16,629 nucleotides of DNA, from NCBI GenBank assembly GCA_001821375.1, contig MHLG01000003.1, positions 1 to 16,629 on the forward strand, read 5' to 3'. This document shows positions 1 through 5,954 of this stretch, piece by piece (position 1 is the first letter of the stretch; the number at the start of each line of letters is the position of its first letter). Origin of the DNA: Candidatus Liptonbacteria bacterium RIFOXYD1_FULL_36_11 (GTDB lineage Bacteria; Patescibacteriota; Minisyncoccia; UBA6257; XYB1-36-10). The notes below the pieces were generated by a model. The model had not been told where the DNA came from. It ran no database searches and saw nothing but the letters and a program-made list of their open reading frames with translations. The translations under genes and the position numbers were made by a program.

Positions 1-375
1 TATGCGCTCCAGAATATCTGCCTTTGCCGCTCATATAAAGTATCTAGGTGGAGGATATCATATGAACCAGTACAATTTATTGACATTAAAAATAAAAAGG
101 TTAAACTTATAAAAATATGAAAGGAAACGCCAAACAATCATCTATGCGCAGGTGGCATTGTTATTTTAACGACTTAAACCGGCGCTTTTTCTTTTCTTTT
201 GATTTTTAGCTAAAATCATTTCAAGCAGATAATTTTATGAAAAGGCGCCGAATAAGGCGTTTTTTTATTTTGCCTTTCATAAAATTAGATTTTTAAAACT
301 CCCGAAACCTGATTCTATGAGCGGCTAAATCCGCTCAATAGCACTATAAAACTTCATAAAAAAAGGAGAAGTAAA
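1..375. other. Gene-poor left edge with hairpins and a possible small RNA
   Basis: No confident gene. Frame 1 is open from base 1 and stops at 118-120; its last residues (YEPVQFIDIKNKK...) look protein-like but the first half does not, so it may be the damaged or misread 3' end of an upstream gene. A TTGACA box at 80-85 lies 16 bp before a weak TAAACT (102-107), which would start a transcript near 114. Downstream are a loose stem (cgcc 128-131 with ggcg 181-184) followed by a T-rich run, a 7-bp hairpin at 200-218, a terminator at 241-266 and a 7-bp perfect hairpin (318-324 with 331-337). These could form a roughly 150-nt small RNA or just the 3' UTR of the upstream gene. Confidence 0.4.
231..286 (+). 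terminator. Terminator hairpin nested in a longer inverted repeat
   Basis: The inner hairpin pairs 241-250 with 257-266 around the loop gaataa, as AAAA plus GGCGCC against GGCG plus TTTTTT with two G-U pairs, so the T tract is part of the stem as in classic intrinsic terminators. A second, longer pairing joins 231-246 with 272-286, perfect except for one extra A on the left side. The two pairings share bases 241-246. It probably ends the transcript entering from the left edge. Confidence 0.6.
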
Positions 376-1395
376 ATGATTATTTTAGGAGACCAATTTC
401 CGCTTGGTGGAGGACTTTTACGGCATAAAGCTTTGCTTAATTCTATGGCGCAAAATAAAATGCCTGCAGAAGAAATAAGGTATGACTGGCACGATATTGA
501 TGCCCCCTGGAAACAGAACGGAAATAAAGACGTAAAAATAGCAAGAAAATTTACAGATTACTGGAGTTTAGGATTAAGGCATCCGTTTTCTTTAATAACT
601 CCAGAAGTTCGTTTGGAAAACGTCGGGTTATCTTTTAAAAGTCCAAATGGTTTATCATTTTTGACTGGGCCCAAAACTAATAAAACCATCCGTTCAGAAA
701 ACAAAACATCTTTAGTATTGGAAAACGTAAAAGAAATAATTATTGAAGATGTTGAGTGGATGTCCAAAGTAGCAAAAATTATCGGAAAAAACGCAAAAGA
801 AACCGAAAAAAAAGAAAAGATTATATTTGAGGCTGTTGGTAAAAGCCAAACTATAATTGAACTTTTTTGTTTAATCGGGGAAATTTGCCTCGGGTTTAGT
901 GGAATAAAATCCACTTTTGAAATTTATGAAGAAAACCCGATAAAAGAAAGATTTTTGCCAGACAAATTTTTCTGGAAAATATCAAAAGATAATTTTAGAA
1001 GAAGCGAACTTGTAGACTCTTCTTTAAACGGAAAAGAAATAATTGTTCCAAAAGGAGTTGCGCTATTTCTGGATTTTTCTTTTCGTGGATTTAAAACTGG
1101 GTTTACCGGATGCGGCTATCTTTCCAAAACAGAAGAACTAAGAAATCAGTTCCTGCCATCGGTAAAGTTAAAATTTATTAAAATATCTTTTAACTGGACT
1201 TTTCCGGAAAATCCGATTGATATTCTTTTTAATAAATTTCTGGAAAGAAAAAGAAAGCGTGGAGAAAACATTCTAGAAATGCCGACTGAAAGCCTTCAAG
1301 TTATCAAAAATTTCTGGCAAAATCGCCCGACGGAACTAGCTTATTTTTTCTTAGGCGGTGAGCTTAATTCTTCAATTCGCGAAATAATTTTATGA
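376..1395 (+). CDS. Hypothetical protein, 339 aa, unrecognised
   Basis: I do not recognise a family. The ATG at 376 is well supported: AGGAG at 364-368 sits 7 nt upstream, one of few clear Shine-Dalgarno sites in the window. The product is soluble-looking and lysine/glutamate-rich, with no signal peptide; the most hydrophobic stretch (about residues 160-176) is too broken for a convincing membrane helix. It opens with a Gly-rich LGDQFPLGGG segment, has a charged Lys/Glu run near residues 140-150, and contains scattered cysteines, including a GCGY motif near residue 245. Codon and base use resemble the neighbours, so nothing marks it as recent transfer. A weak TATAAA at 343-348 may be its -10. 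The next gene begins 79 nt later, after a 38-bp palindrome. The frame is very probably real; the function is unknown. Confidence 0.8.
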   Translation: MIILGDQFPLGGGLLRHKALLNSMAQNKMPAEEIRYDWHDIDAPWKQNGNKDVKIARKFTDYWSLGLRHPFSLITPEVRLENVGLSFKSPNGLSFLTGPKTNKTIRSENKTSLVLENVKEIIIEDVEWMSKVAKIIGKNAKETEKKEKIIFEAVGKSQTIIELFCLIGEICLGFSGIKSTFEIYEENPIKERFLPDKFFWKISKDNFRRSELVDSSLNGKEIIVPKGVALFLDFSFRGFKTGFTGCGYLSKTEELRNQFLPSVKLKFIKISFNWTFPENPIDILFNKFLERKRKRGENILEMPTESLQVIKNFWQNRPTELAYFFLGGELNSSIREIIL

Positions 1396-1410
1396 AGTTT
1401 TAAAACAAAT

Positions 1411-1448
1411 GCGGGAATTTCAGATTTTGCAAAATCTGAAATTCCCGC
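1411..1448. repeat. Perfect 38-bp palindrome
   Basis: Bases 1411-1429 are the exact reverse complement of 1430-1448, giving up to 18 bp of stem around a GC centre. No T run follows on the + strand, so it is not a standard terminator for the upstream gene; the minus strand has only a broken T-rich stretch. The words tttgcaaa and aaatctgaa in its core also occur in the composite palindrome after ppsA (9712-9747), suggesting a common family of REP-like intergenic elements. Confidence 0.8.
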
Positions 1449-1474
1449 CAGCATTAAAAAATAAAAAGTAAAAA

Positions 1475-2209
1475 ATGAAAAAAGAGAAAAATAAATTAAA
1501 AAAATTAGATATTTTAGCTTTTGGCGCGCACCCTGATGACGTGGAATTTGGCTGCGGTGGTTTGCTTTTAAAAGCAAAAAAGGCGGGATTAAAAACCGGT
1601 ATTGCTGATTTAACCCTATCGGAACTTTCAACGAACGGTGATACAAAAATCAGGCAAAAAGAAGCAAAAAGAGCGGCAGAAATATTAGGAATTGATTTTA
1701 GAGATAATTTAAAACTCCCGGATGGATTTATTGAAAATAGTAAAAAAGCGCAGAAGAAAATCGTTGATTATATTAGAAAACGCCGACCGGCAATGGTTTT
1801 ATTTCCTTACACCTCTGACCGCCACCCCGACCACGAAAATACCGGAAAATTAATTAAAAAAGCATTATTTTTATCCGGGCTAAAGAGATTTAAAACAAAA
1901 AACCAGCCTTTCCGCCCCCCTTATGCTTTAATGTATATGATTTGGAACGAGTTTAAGCCGTCGGTTATTTTTGATATTTCCAGCGAATGGGAAAAAAAGA
2001 AAAAAGCGATGTTTGCCTATGAGTCACAATTTGTTTTTAAAAAGGGAAGTGAAAAAACTATAGATAATAATGGCAACGCAGAACAATTTGCCAGGGTTCG
2101 GGCTGGAAACTACGGATTTTATATAAACTCCCAATTTGGAGAGCCGTATTTAAGCGCTTACCCGGTAGGATTAAAAGATATTTTTAATCTCCTGCCAAAT
2201 AATTTCTAG
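1475..2209 (+). CDS. bshB1: PIG-L family deacetylase, BshB1-like
   Basis: A zinc-dependent LmbE/PIG-L N-acetylglucosamine deacetylase. The N-terminal motif AHPDD lies at residues 18-22 (zinc ligands His19 and Asp22, general base Asp21) and the second motif HPDH at 117-120 supplies His120. The whole-chain pattern matches BshB1, which deacetylates GlcNAc-malate during bacillithiol synthesis: LDILAFGAHPDDVEFG, then DLTLSELSTNG, then SDRHPDH, then FDISSEWEKKKKAMFAYESQF. At 244 aa the length is normal for BshB1. No signal peptide, so cytoplasmic. There is no clear ribosome binding site before the ATG, and the palindrome at 1411-1448 separates it from the upstream gene. No other bacillithiol gene is in the window, so the true substrate could be another GlcNAc conjugate. 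Family is certain; the subfamily is likely. Confidence 0.85.
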   Translation: MKKEKNKLKKLDILAFGAHPDDVEFGCGGLLLKAKKAGLKTGIADLTLSELSTNGDTKIRQKEAKRAAEILGIDFRDNLKLPDGFIENSKKAQKKIVDYIRKRRPAMVLFPYTSDRHPDHENTGKLIKKALFLSGLKRFKTKNQPFRPPYALMYMIWNEFKPSVIFDISSEWEKKKKAMFAYESQFVFKKGSEKTIDNNGNAEQFARVRAGNYGFYINSQFGEPYLSAYPVGLKDIFNLLPNNF

Positions 2210-2312
2210 TAAAATATCTTTTTACGGATTTAACAAAACGCCATTTTTTATGTTACTTTTTTATATTTAATGCATTAAAACTTTTCCACAGCGTCTATTT
2301 TTCTATTTATTG

Positions 2313-2318
2313 TATAAT
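2313..2318 (+). promoter_or_regulatory. -10 box for the 2325 gene, leaderless start
   Basis: Perfect TATAAT with six bases between it and the ATG at 2325, so transcription should start at or next to the start codon. No good -35 is visible at 16-18 bp. The 115-bp gap before the gene is otherwise T-rich, with a 14-bp palindrome at 2266-2279. Confidence 0.6.
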
Positions 2319-2324
2319 AAACTT

Positions 2325-2729
2325 ATGACTAAAAAAGAATTTATTTTAATATTAGCAGTTTTAATAATTATAAGCGGCACTTATTATCTTTATAACAATA
2401 AAATCTGGCCGTTTTCAAATGTGGAGTCGTCCCTTTCTTCTACTCCGGTTTATGCCATTAGTGGAGTAGCTAAAGAAGTTTACGACACGGTATTAGTTTT
2501 ACAGACCATAGATTCCGAAAACTCAAGATTTGGGGAGCTTACAGCTGTTATTAACGATGACACGCAAGTATTTAAATATGCCGACTCTTCTGGGAGTGAA
2601 ATTATAACCATTCCGCTTAAAGTATCAGATATAAAAATAGGTGATAGAATAGCCATTACCTCAAACGATGATATTGCCACAAAAGACAATAAGGTTTTTC
2701 TTGCCTCTTCTATCGCTGTTTATAAATAA
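2325..2729 (+). CDS. Small membrane-anchored extracytoplasmic protein, 134 aa
   Basis: The reading frame also permits a TTG at 2310, but that codon overlaps the TATAAT at 2313-2318, so the ATG at 2325 (MTKKEFILILAVL) is the better start. Residues about 5-24 form one hydrophobic helix with Lys-Lys before it, giving an uncleaved N-terminal anchor or signal. The rest, from about residue 38, is a small polar domain rich in beta-type residues (AISGVAKEVYDTVLVLQ ... IKIGDRIAI), a pattern like small OB-fold or DUF5666-type surface domains. That resemblance is by eye only. It has no cysteines or catalytic motif I recognise. It is monocistronic: its own promoter lies upstream and a strong terminator follows at 2756-2789. 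Confidence 0.75.
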   Translation: MTKKEFILILAVLIIISGTYYLYNNKIWPFSNVESSLSSTPVYAISGVAKEVYDTVLVLQTIDSENSRFGELTAVINDDTQVFKYADSSGSEIITIPLKVSDIKIGDRIAITSNDDIATKDNKVFLASSIAVYK

Positions 2730-2755
2730 GCGTCTTACGTTTTTACTGTAATTTT

Positions 2756-2789
2756 AAAAAAGCCTTTTCTTGAAGAAGAAGGCTTTTTT
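2756..2789 (+). terminator. Intrinsic terminator
   Basis: A-rich left arm ending in GCCTT (2756-2766) pairs with AAGGC plus six T (2779-2789), with further CTT/AAG pairing inside. It ends the 2325 gene, just before the DUF167 gene at 2807. Confidence 0.85.
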
Positions 2790-2806
2790 ATATATGCTTT
2801 TCTTTA

Positions 2807-3031
2807 ATGATAATTAAGGTAAAAGTTATTTCTTCTTCTCGCCATCCGGAAATAAAGAAACTAGAAAACGGAACTTTTATTATTAAAGTGAAAGAAAAAG
2901 CCTTGGAAGGAAAAGCTAATCAAGCAGTTATTAATACCCTAAGCACTTATTTTAAAGTAAAAAAACAAGATATATCATTTCTTCACGGATTAAAATCAAA
3001 AAATAAACTAATTGAAATAAATCTTAAATGA
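2807..3031 (+). CDS. DUF167 / YggU family protein, 74 aa
   Basis: A short single-domain protein matching the DUF167 (UPF0235, YggU) family: two N-terminal beta strands (IIKVKVISSS ... GTFIIKVKEKALEGKANQAVI), then a helix with the conserved EGKAN motif at about residues 34-38, then a VKKQDISFLHGLKSKNKLIEI ending. The family folds as a small alpha/beta domain of unknown biochemical role and is often near yggT-type genes in other bacteria; no such neighbour is here. At 74 aa it is slightly shorter than common members (about 80-100). There is no Shine-Dalgarno; a weak TATATG at 2791-2796 lies 10 nt before the ATG, directly after the preceding terminator. A terminator at 3068-3092 follows. Confidence 0.85.
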   Translation: MIIKVKVISSSRHPEIKKLENGTFIIKVKEKALEGKANQAVINTLSTYFKVKKQDISFLHGLKSKNKLIEINLK

Positions 3032-3067
3032 AAATATTTTAAAACTTTTTTTCCAATTTTAGTTTTC

Positions 3068-3092
3068 AACAGCACTTTCGTGTTGTTTTTTT
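3068..3092 (+). terminator. Intrinsic terminator abutting the next promoter
   Basis: AACAGCAC (3068-3075) pairs with GTGTTGTT (3080-3087) with one G-U pair around a TTTC loop, followed by T to 3092. The -10 box of the antiporter gene begins three bases later. Confidence 0.8.
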
Positions 3093-3094
3093 GT

Positions 3095-3100
3095 TATAAT
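3095..3100 (+). promoter_or_regulatory. -10 box for the CPA2 antiporter gene
   Basis: Perfect TATAAT placing the transcript start near 3107, about 17 nt before the ATG at 3124. The -35 position falls inside the preceding terminator stem and matches the consensus poorly. Confidence 0.5.
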
Positions 3101-3123
3101 TAAATTAAGAAACATTTTTTATT

Positions 3124-4797
3124 ATGCCAGAAATTTTTTTAGAAATTAGTTTAGTTTTAGGTCTCGCGGTTCTAGCGGGATTTTTAATGCGTTTTTTTTG
3201 CCAACCGCTTATTGTCGGCTATATTCTTTCGGGAGTATTAATTAGTTTTATACTCTCAAACTACGTTGATTTTGAATTACTGAAAAGTTTTTCGGAAATC
3301 GGCGTAGTTTTACTTTTATTTATGGTTGGTCTCGGTCTAAATCCTGGCCTCGTAAAAGAAATGGGCAAAGTTTCCATTTTAACCGGTGTCGGCCAAATAT
3401 TTTTTACCACTATTTTAGGATACTTTTTAGCTTTAGCTTTAGGAATGAATAGCTTAACAGCTTTTTATGTAGCGGTTGCTTTTACTTTTTCAAGCACGGT
3501 TATTGTTGTTCGCCTTCTTCACGAAAGAGGCGACACGGAAACGCTTTACGGCCGCATATCAATTGGATTTCTTCTTGTCCAGGATTTTTTTGCTATGGTC
3601 TTTCTTATTATCATTTCCGCTTTTAGTAAATTTTCCGGCGCCGGCGCTTTTTGGAACTCGTTTAATTTATTTGTTTTATACCTTTCTTTAATAACTCTCT
3701 TTTCTTTTTTGCTTATGGAATATGTTATTCCAAAAGTTGATAAGGTAGCTGCAAAAAATAATGAGCTCCTTTTTCTTTTTTCTCTGGCAGTTTGTTTTAT
3801 TATTGCCTCTATTTTTCGTTTAGCGGGATTTTCTATGGAAATGGGCGCTCTTTTAGCCGGTGTCCTTTTAGCTTCTTCTCCATACCAACGGGAAATAGCT
3901 TCTCGTATTAAACCGCTCCGAGATTTTTTTCTCGTAATATTTTTTGTTTTTCTCGGTTTTAATATAAATTTAAAAAGTATCAGTTTGTATTGGAAAGAAG
4001 CTTTAGCTTTCTCCGCTTTTATTTTAATTATCAATCCGCTTATTGTTTGGGTGTTGATGAAATTTTTAGGCTACTCTAAAAAAACCAGTTTTTTTGCCGG
4101 TCTCACTGTTGCTCAAATAAGCGAATTTTCCATCATTCTTCTAATAATGGGCGCTTCCTTAGGTCATATCAGTAACGAAATAGTCGGACTCGGCACTCTA
4201 GTTGGCTTAATTACTATCGCCGTGTCTTCTTACGCGATTTCTTTTGCTGATAATATTTATAAAAAAGTAAAGCCGATTCTAGAAATTTTTTGGCTGGAAG
4301 ATAATCTTGAACTTAATAACAGCGAAAAAAAATTTGACATTATTCTTTTTGGTTGCGACCGTTTAGGCGGAGATATAATGGAGAAACTTAAAAAATCAAG
4401 AGCGAATTTTTTGGTAACTGAAAACAATCCGGAAATAGTAAAAAACCTGGAAAAAAAGAAAATAAACGTAGAATTTGGCGATGCCGACGATTGGTCTTTT
4501 CTTGAAAGCCTTCCTCTTAATTATGCTAAACTTATCATTTCCACTATTCCCGATAAAGATATCAATCTGGTTCTCTTACGCTATCTTAAAAAAATAAAAT
4601 CAAAATCAGCTGTCGTTTGCGTGGCTAATTTTTCAGAGCATGCTAAAAGCATCTATAAAGAAGGCGCGGCTTACGTAGTTATGCCCCATCTTTTAGGCAG
4701 AAAATATATTGCCGATCTTGTTACTCGCTTTGGTTCTGATAAAAAGAAATATGCCTCTGAAAAGAAAAAACATCTCCACGAACTAAAATTTGTTTAG
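3124..4797 (+). CDS. CPA2 cation:proton antiporter with TrkA-N domain (KefB-like)
   Basis: A polytopic membrane protein: residues about 1-385 hold a dozen or so hydrophobic helices of the Na+/H+ exchanger fold, and residues about 404-525 form a cytoplasmic TrkA-N (RCK) nucleotide-binding domain. Typical CPA2 segments are visible: FSSTVIVVRLLHERGD, GALLAGVLLASSPYQREI and the following RDFFLVIFFVFLGFNI. This architecture is shared by KefB/KefC potassium efflux systems and by Na+/H+ antiporters; the ion cannot be read from sequence. The Rossmann glycine motif reads GCDRLG (410-415), with Asp412 where GxGxxG usually has its second Gly, which may alter or weaken NAD(H) binding. At 557 aa the length is ordinary for the family. 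No Shine-Dalgarno is seen in the short leader. A strong terminator at 4822-4845 follows. Confidence 0.9.
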   Translation: MPEIFLEISLVLGLAVLAGFLMRFFCQPLIVGYILSGVLISFILSNYVDFELLKSFSEIGVVLLLFMVGLGLNPGLVKEMGKVSILTGVGQIFFTTILGYFLALALGMNSLTAFYVAVAFTFSSTVIVVRLLHERGDTETLYGRISIGFLLVQDFFAMVFLIIISAFSKFSGAGAFWNSFNLFVLYLSLITLFSFLLMEYVIPKVDKVAAKNNELLFLFSLAVCFIIASIFRLAGFSMEMGALLAGVLLASSPYQREIASRIKPLRDFFLVIFFVFLGFNINLKSISLYWKEALAFSAFILIINPLIVWVLMKFLGYSKKTSFFAGLTVAQISEFSIILLIMGASLGHISNEIVGLGTLVGLITIAVSSYAISFADNIYKKVKPILEIFWLEDNLELNNSEKKFDIILFGCDRLGGDIMEKLKKSRANFLVTENNPEIVKNLEKKKINVEFGDADDWSFLESLPLNYAKLIISTIPDKDINLVLLRYLKKIKSKSAVVCVANFSEHAKSIYKEGAAYVVMPHLLGRKYIADLVTRFGSDKKKYASEKKKHLHELKFV

Positions 4798-4821
4798 CTA
4801 ATCTTTTAGTTTAAATAAAAT

Positions 4822-4852
4822 GTCCCAGTGGTTTCCCACTGGGACTATTTTT
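4822..4852. terminator. Bidirectional terminator
   Basis: Ten perfect base pairs (4822-4831 with 4836-4845), GC-rich, loop TTTC, followed by tattttta on the + strand and by attttattt on the minus strand. It lies between two convergent genes, the antiporter and the 56-aa minus-strand gene ending at 4860, and can serve both. Confidence 0.85.
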
Positions 4853-4859
4853 ACATTCT

Positions 4860-5030
4860 TCAGATTCTCTCTTTTATTATTTTTAGTTCTTTAACTAAAT
4901 CAATTAAAGCTTCAGCAATAGCTTTTAAAGCTAACACTTCAGCTTTTTCCATTAATGTCACATTTTCCAGTATTTCACTTTTTCTCAAACACCCATCCAC
5001 TTTTTCTAATGTTTCTTCTGCGTTAACCAT
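4860..5030 (-). CDS. Small helical protein, 56 aa
   Basis: An ATG at 5030 (minus strand) opens a 56-codon frame ending TGA at 4860-4862. It begins MVNAEETLEKVDG and ends VKELKIIKERI. GGAG lies seven nt upstream of the ATG, and a promoter with perfect TTGACA (5101-5106), 17-bp spacer and TAAATT (5078-5083) precedes it; the terminator at 4822-4845 follows. The chain is rich in Glu, Lys, Leu and Ala and should be almost wholly helical, with heptad-like hydrophobic spacing in the second half (ALKAIAEALIDLVKEL), suggesting a helical hairpin or coiled coil that may bind a partner. One cysteine (Cys14); no signal peptide. The + strand frame over the same bases is its shadow. No family recognised. 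Confidence 0.7.
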   Translation of the reverse strand: MVNAEETLEKVDGCLRKSEILENVTLMEKAEVLALKAIAEALIDLVKELKIIKERI

Positions 5031-5077
5031 TTATTTTCTCCAGCTTTTTTATTTAACTCCTTTTTTATACTTCTAGT

Positions 5078-5106
5078 AATTTAAGATATTTTTCTTTCTT
5101 TGTCAA
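5078..5106 (-). promoter_or_regulatory. Sigma70-type promoter of the 56-aa gene
   Basis: On the minus strand TTGACA (5101-5106), 17-bp spacer, TAAATT (5078-5083). It predicts a leader of about 40 nt with GGAG close to the ATG. Its -35 box is 10 bp from the -35 box of the divergent nuclease promoter. Confidence 0.65.
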
Positions 5107-5116
5107 CTAATTCTAT

Positions 5117-5145
5117 TTGCCCATCTTTCTCATCTGTTCTACAAT
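5117..5145 (+). promoter_or_regulatory. Promoter of the PD-(D/E)XK gene, leaderless start
   Basis: TTGCCC (5117-5122), 17-bp spacer, TACAAT (5140-5145), then six bases to the ATG at 5152. The predicted first transcribed base is therefore the start codon itself. No Shine-Dalgarno is present. Confidence 0.55.
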
Positions 5146-5151
5146 TTCCTT

Positions 5152-5916
5152 ATGCCTTTTTACAATAATTACAAAAAAATTCTTTTTGACCCCAAAAGTT
5201 CTACATCCTTTAAAATCAGCCGCAGTAAAATTGATCTTTTTTTGGAATGTCCCCGCTGTTTTTATTTTGATCGCCGGCTCGGCATTAGCCGTCCGCCGGG
5301 ATTTCCTTTTTCTTTAAACTCCGCCGTTGATACTCTTCTTAAAAAAGAATTTGATATTCATCGCGCTAAAGGAGAGCCGCATCCTTTAATGAAATCTTAT
5401 GATATTAACGCTGTCCCTTTTAACCACGAACGAATGGATGAATGGCGTGATTCTTTAAGAAGAGGAGTGCAATTTCTTCACGAGCCCGCTAATCTTATTA
5501 TCACCGGTGGTGTTGATGATATCTGGGTAAATCCTTCCGGTGAGCTTATTATTGTAGACTATAAAGCAACCAGTAAATCCGGTGAAGTTAATTTAGACGC
5601 CGAGTGGCAAAATGGCTATAAAAGACAAATGGAAGTTTATCAATGGCTTTTCCGCCGGAACAAATTTAAAGTTTCCGATACCGGCTATTTTGTTTACGTT
5701 AACGGTAAAACAGACCGTGAAGCTTTTGATGCCCGCTTGGAATTTGATGTTAAAATAATTCCTTATACTGGAAATGATGATTGGATTGAACCAGTCATCT
5801 TAAAACTAAAAAAATGTCTGGAAGGAAATCTTCCTCTTCCGTCGGATACTTGCGAGTATTGTTCTTATCGCGCCAAAGCTCATCAAGCCGAAAAACAAAA
5901 AACCTCACTTTTTTAA
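5152..5916 (+). CDS. PD-(D/E)XK nuclease, Cas4/RecB-like, with cysteine cluster
   Basis: Single-domain nuclease-like protein of the PDDEXK_1 (RecB C-terminal/AddB/Cas4) group. The core motifs are in order: His70 as possible motif I, GGVDDIW at 119-125 (acidic metal ligand), VDYKAT at 135-140 (Asp136 and Lys138 of the DxK pair), and QMEVY at 159-163 (QxxxY motif). Two cysteine pairs, CPRC at 33-36 and CEYC at 234-237, flank the fold as in Fe-S Cas4 and AddB proteins, so a 4Fe-4S staple is likely. Family members cut single-stranded DNA ends in repair, recombination or CRISPR adaptation. No cas gene or CRISPR array lies in this window, so a repair role is more likely. At 254 aa it is near the size of stand-alone family members. 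It ends 38 nt before the glycerate kinase start. Confidence 0.85.
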   Translation: MPFYNNYKKILFDPKSSTSFKISRSKIDLFLECPRCFYFDRRLGISRPPGFPFSLNSAVDTLLKKEFDIHRAKGEPHPLMKSYDINAVPFNHERMDEWRDSLRRGVQFLHEPANLIITGGVDDIWVNPSGELIIVDYKATSKSGEVNLDAEWQNGYKRQMEVYQWLFRRNKFKVSDTGYFVYVNGKTDREAFDARLEFDVKIIPYTGNDDWIEPVILKLKKCLEGNLPLPSDTCEYCSYRAKAHQAEKQKTSLF

Positions 5917-5942
5917 TTTTTTCCGCTCGCCGCTTTTTCTGC

Positions 5943-5948
5943 TATAAT
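5943..5948 (+). promoter_or_regulatory. -10 box for glycerate kinase, leaderless start
   Basis: Perfect TATAAT with six bases before the GTG at 5955. The -35 region is poor. Its position settles the start codon. Confidence 0.6.
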
Positions 5949-5954
5949 TTAAAA

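Noticed and set aside
2310..2324. TTG start at 2310 for the small membrane protein
   Set aside because: The codon overlaps the TATAAT box; the ATG at 2325 begins a normal Lys-Lys plus hydrophobic helix N-terminus.
3546..4034. 162-codon minus-strand frame inside the antiporter gene
   Set aside because: Lies antisense to a well-supported membrane protein; the Lys/Arg-rich translation is typical of an antisense shadow.
4828..5076. + strand open frame of 82 codons
   Set aside because: It is the shadow of the 56-aa minus-strand gene, crosses the bidirectional terminator and has no ribosome binding site.
5117..5317. + strand open frame of 66 codons
   Set aside because: It overlaps the nuclease gene out of frame and starts inside that gene's promoter.
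5814..5954. Longer N-terminus for glycerate kinase
   Set aside because: It would overlap the nuclease gene by about 100 bases, and the added residues do not resemble the family; the GTG at 5955 fits the -10 box.
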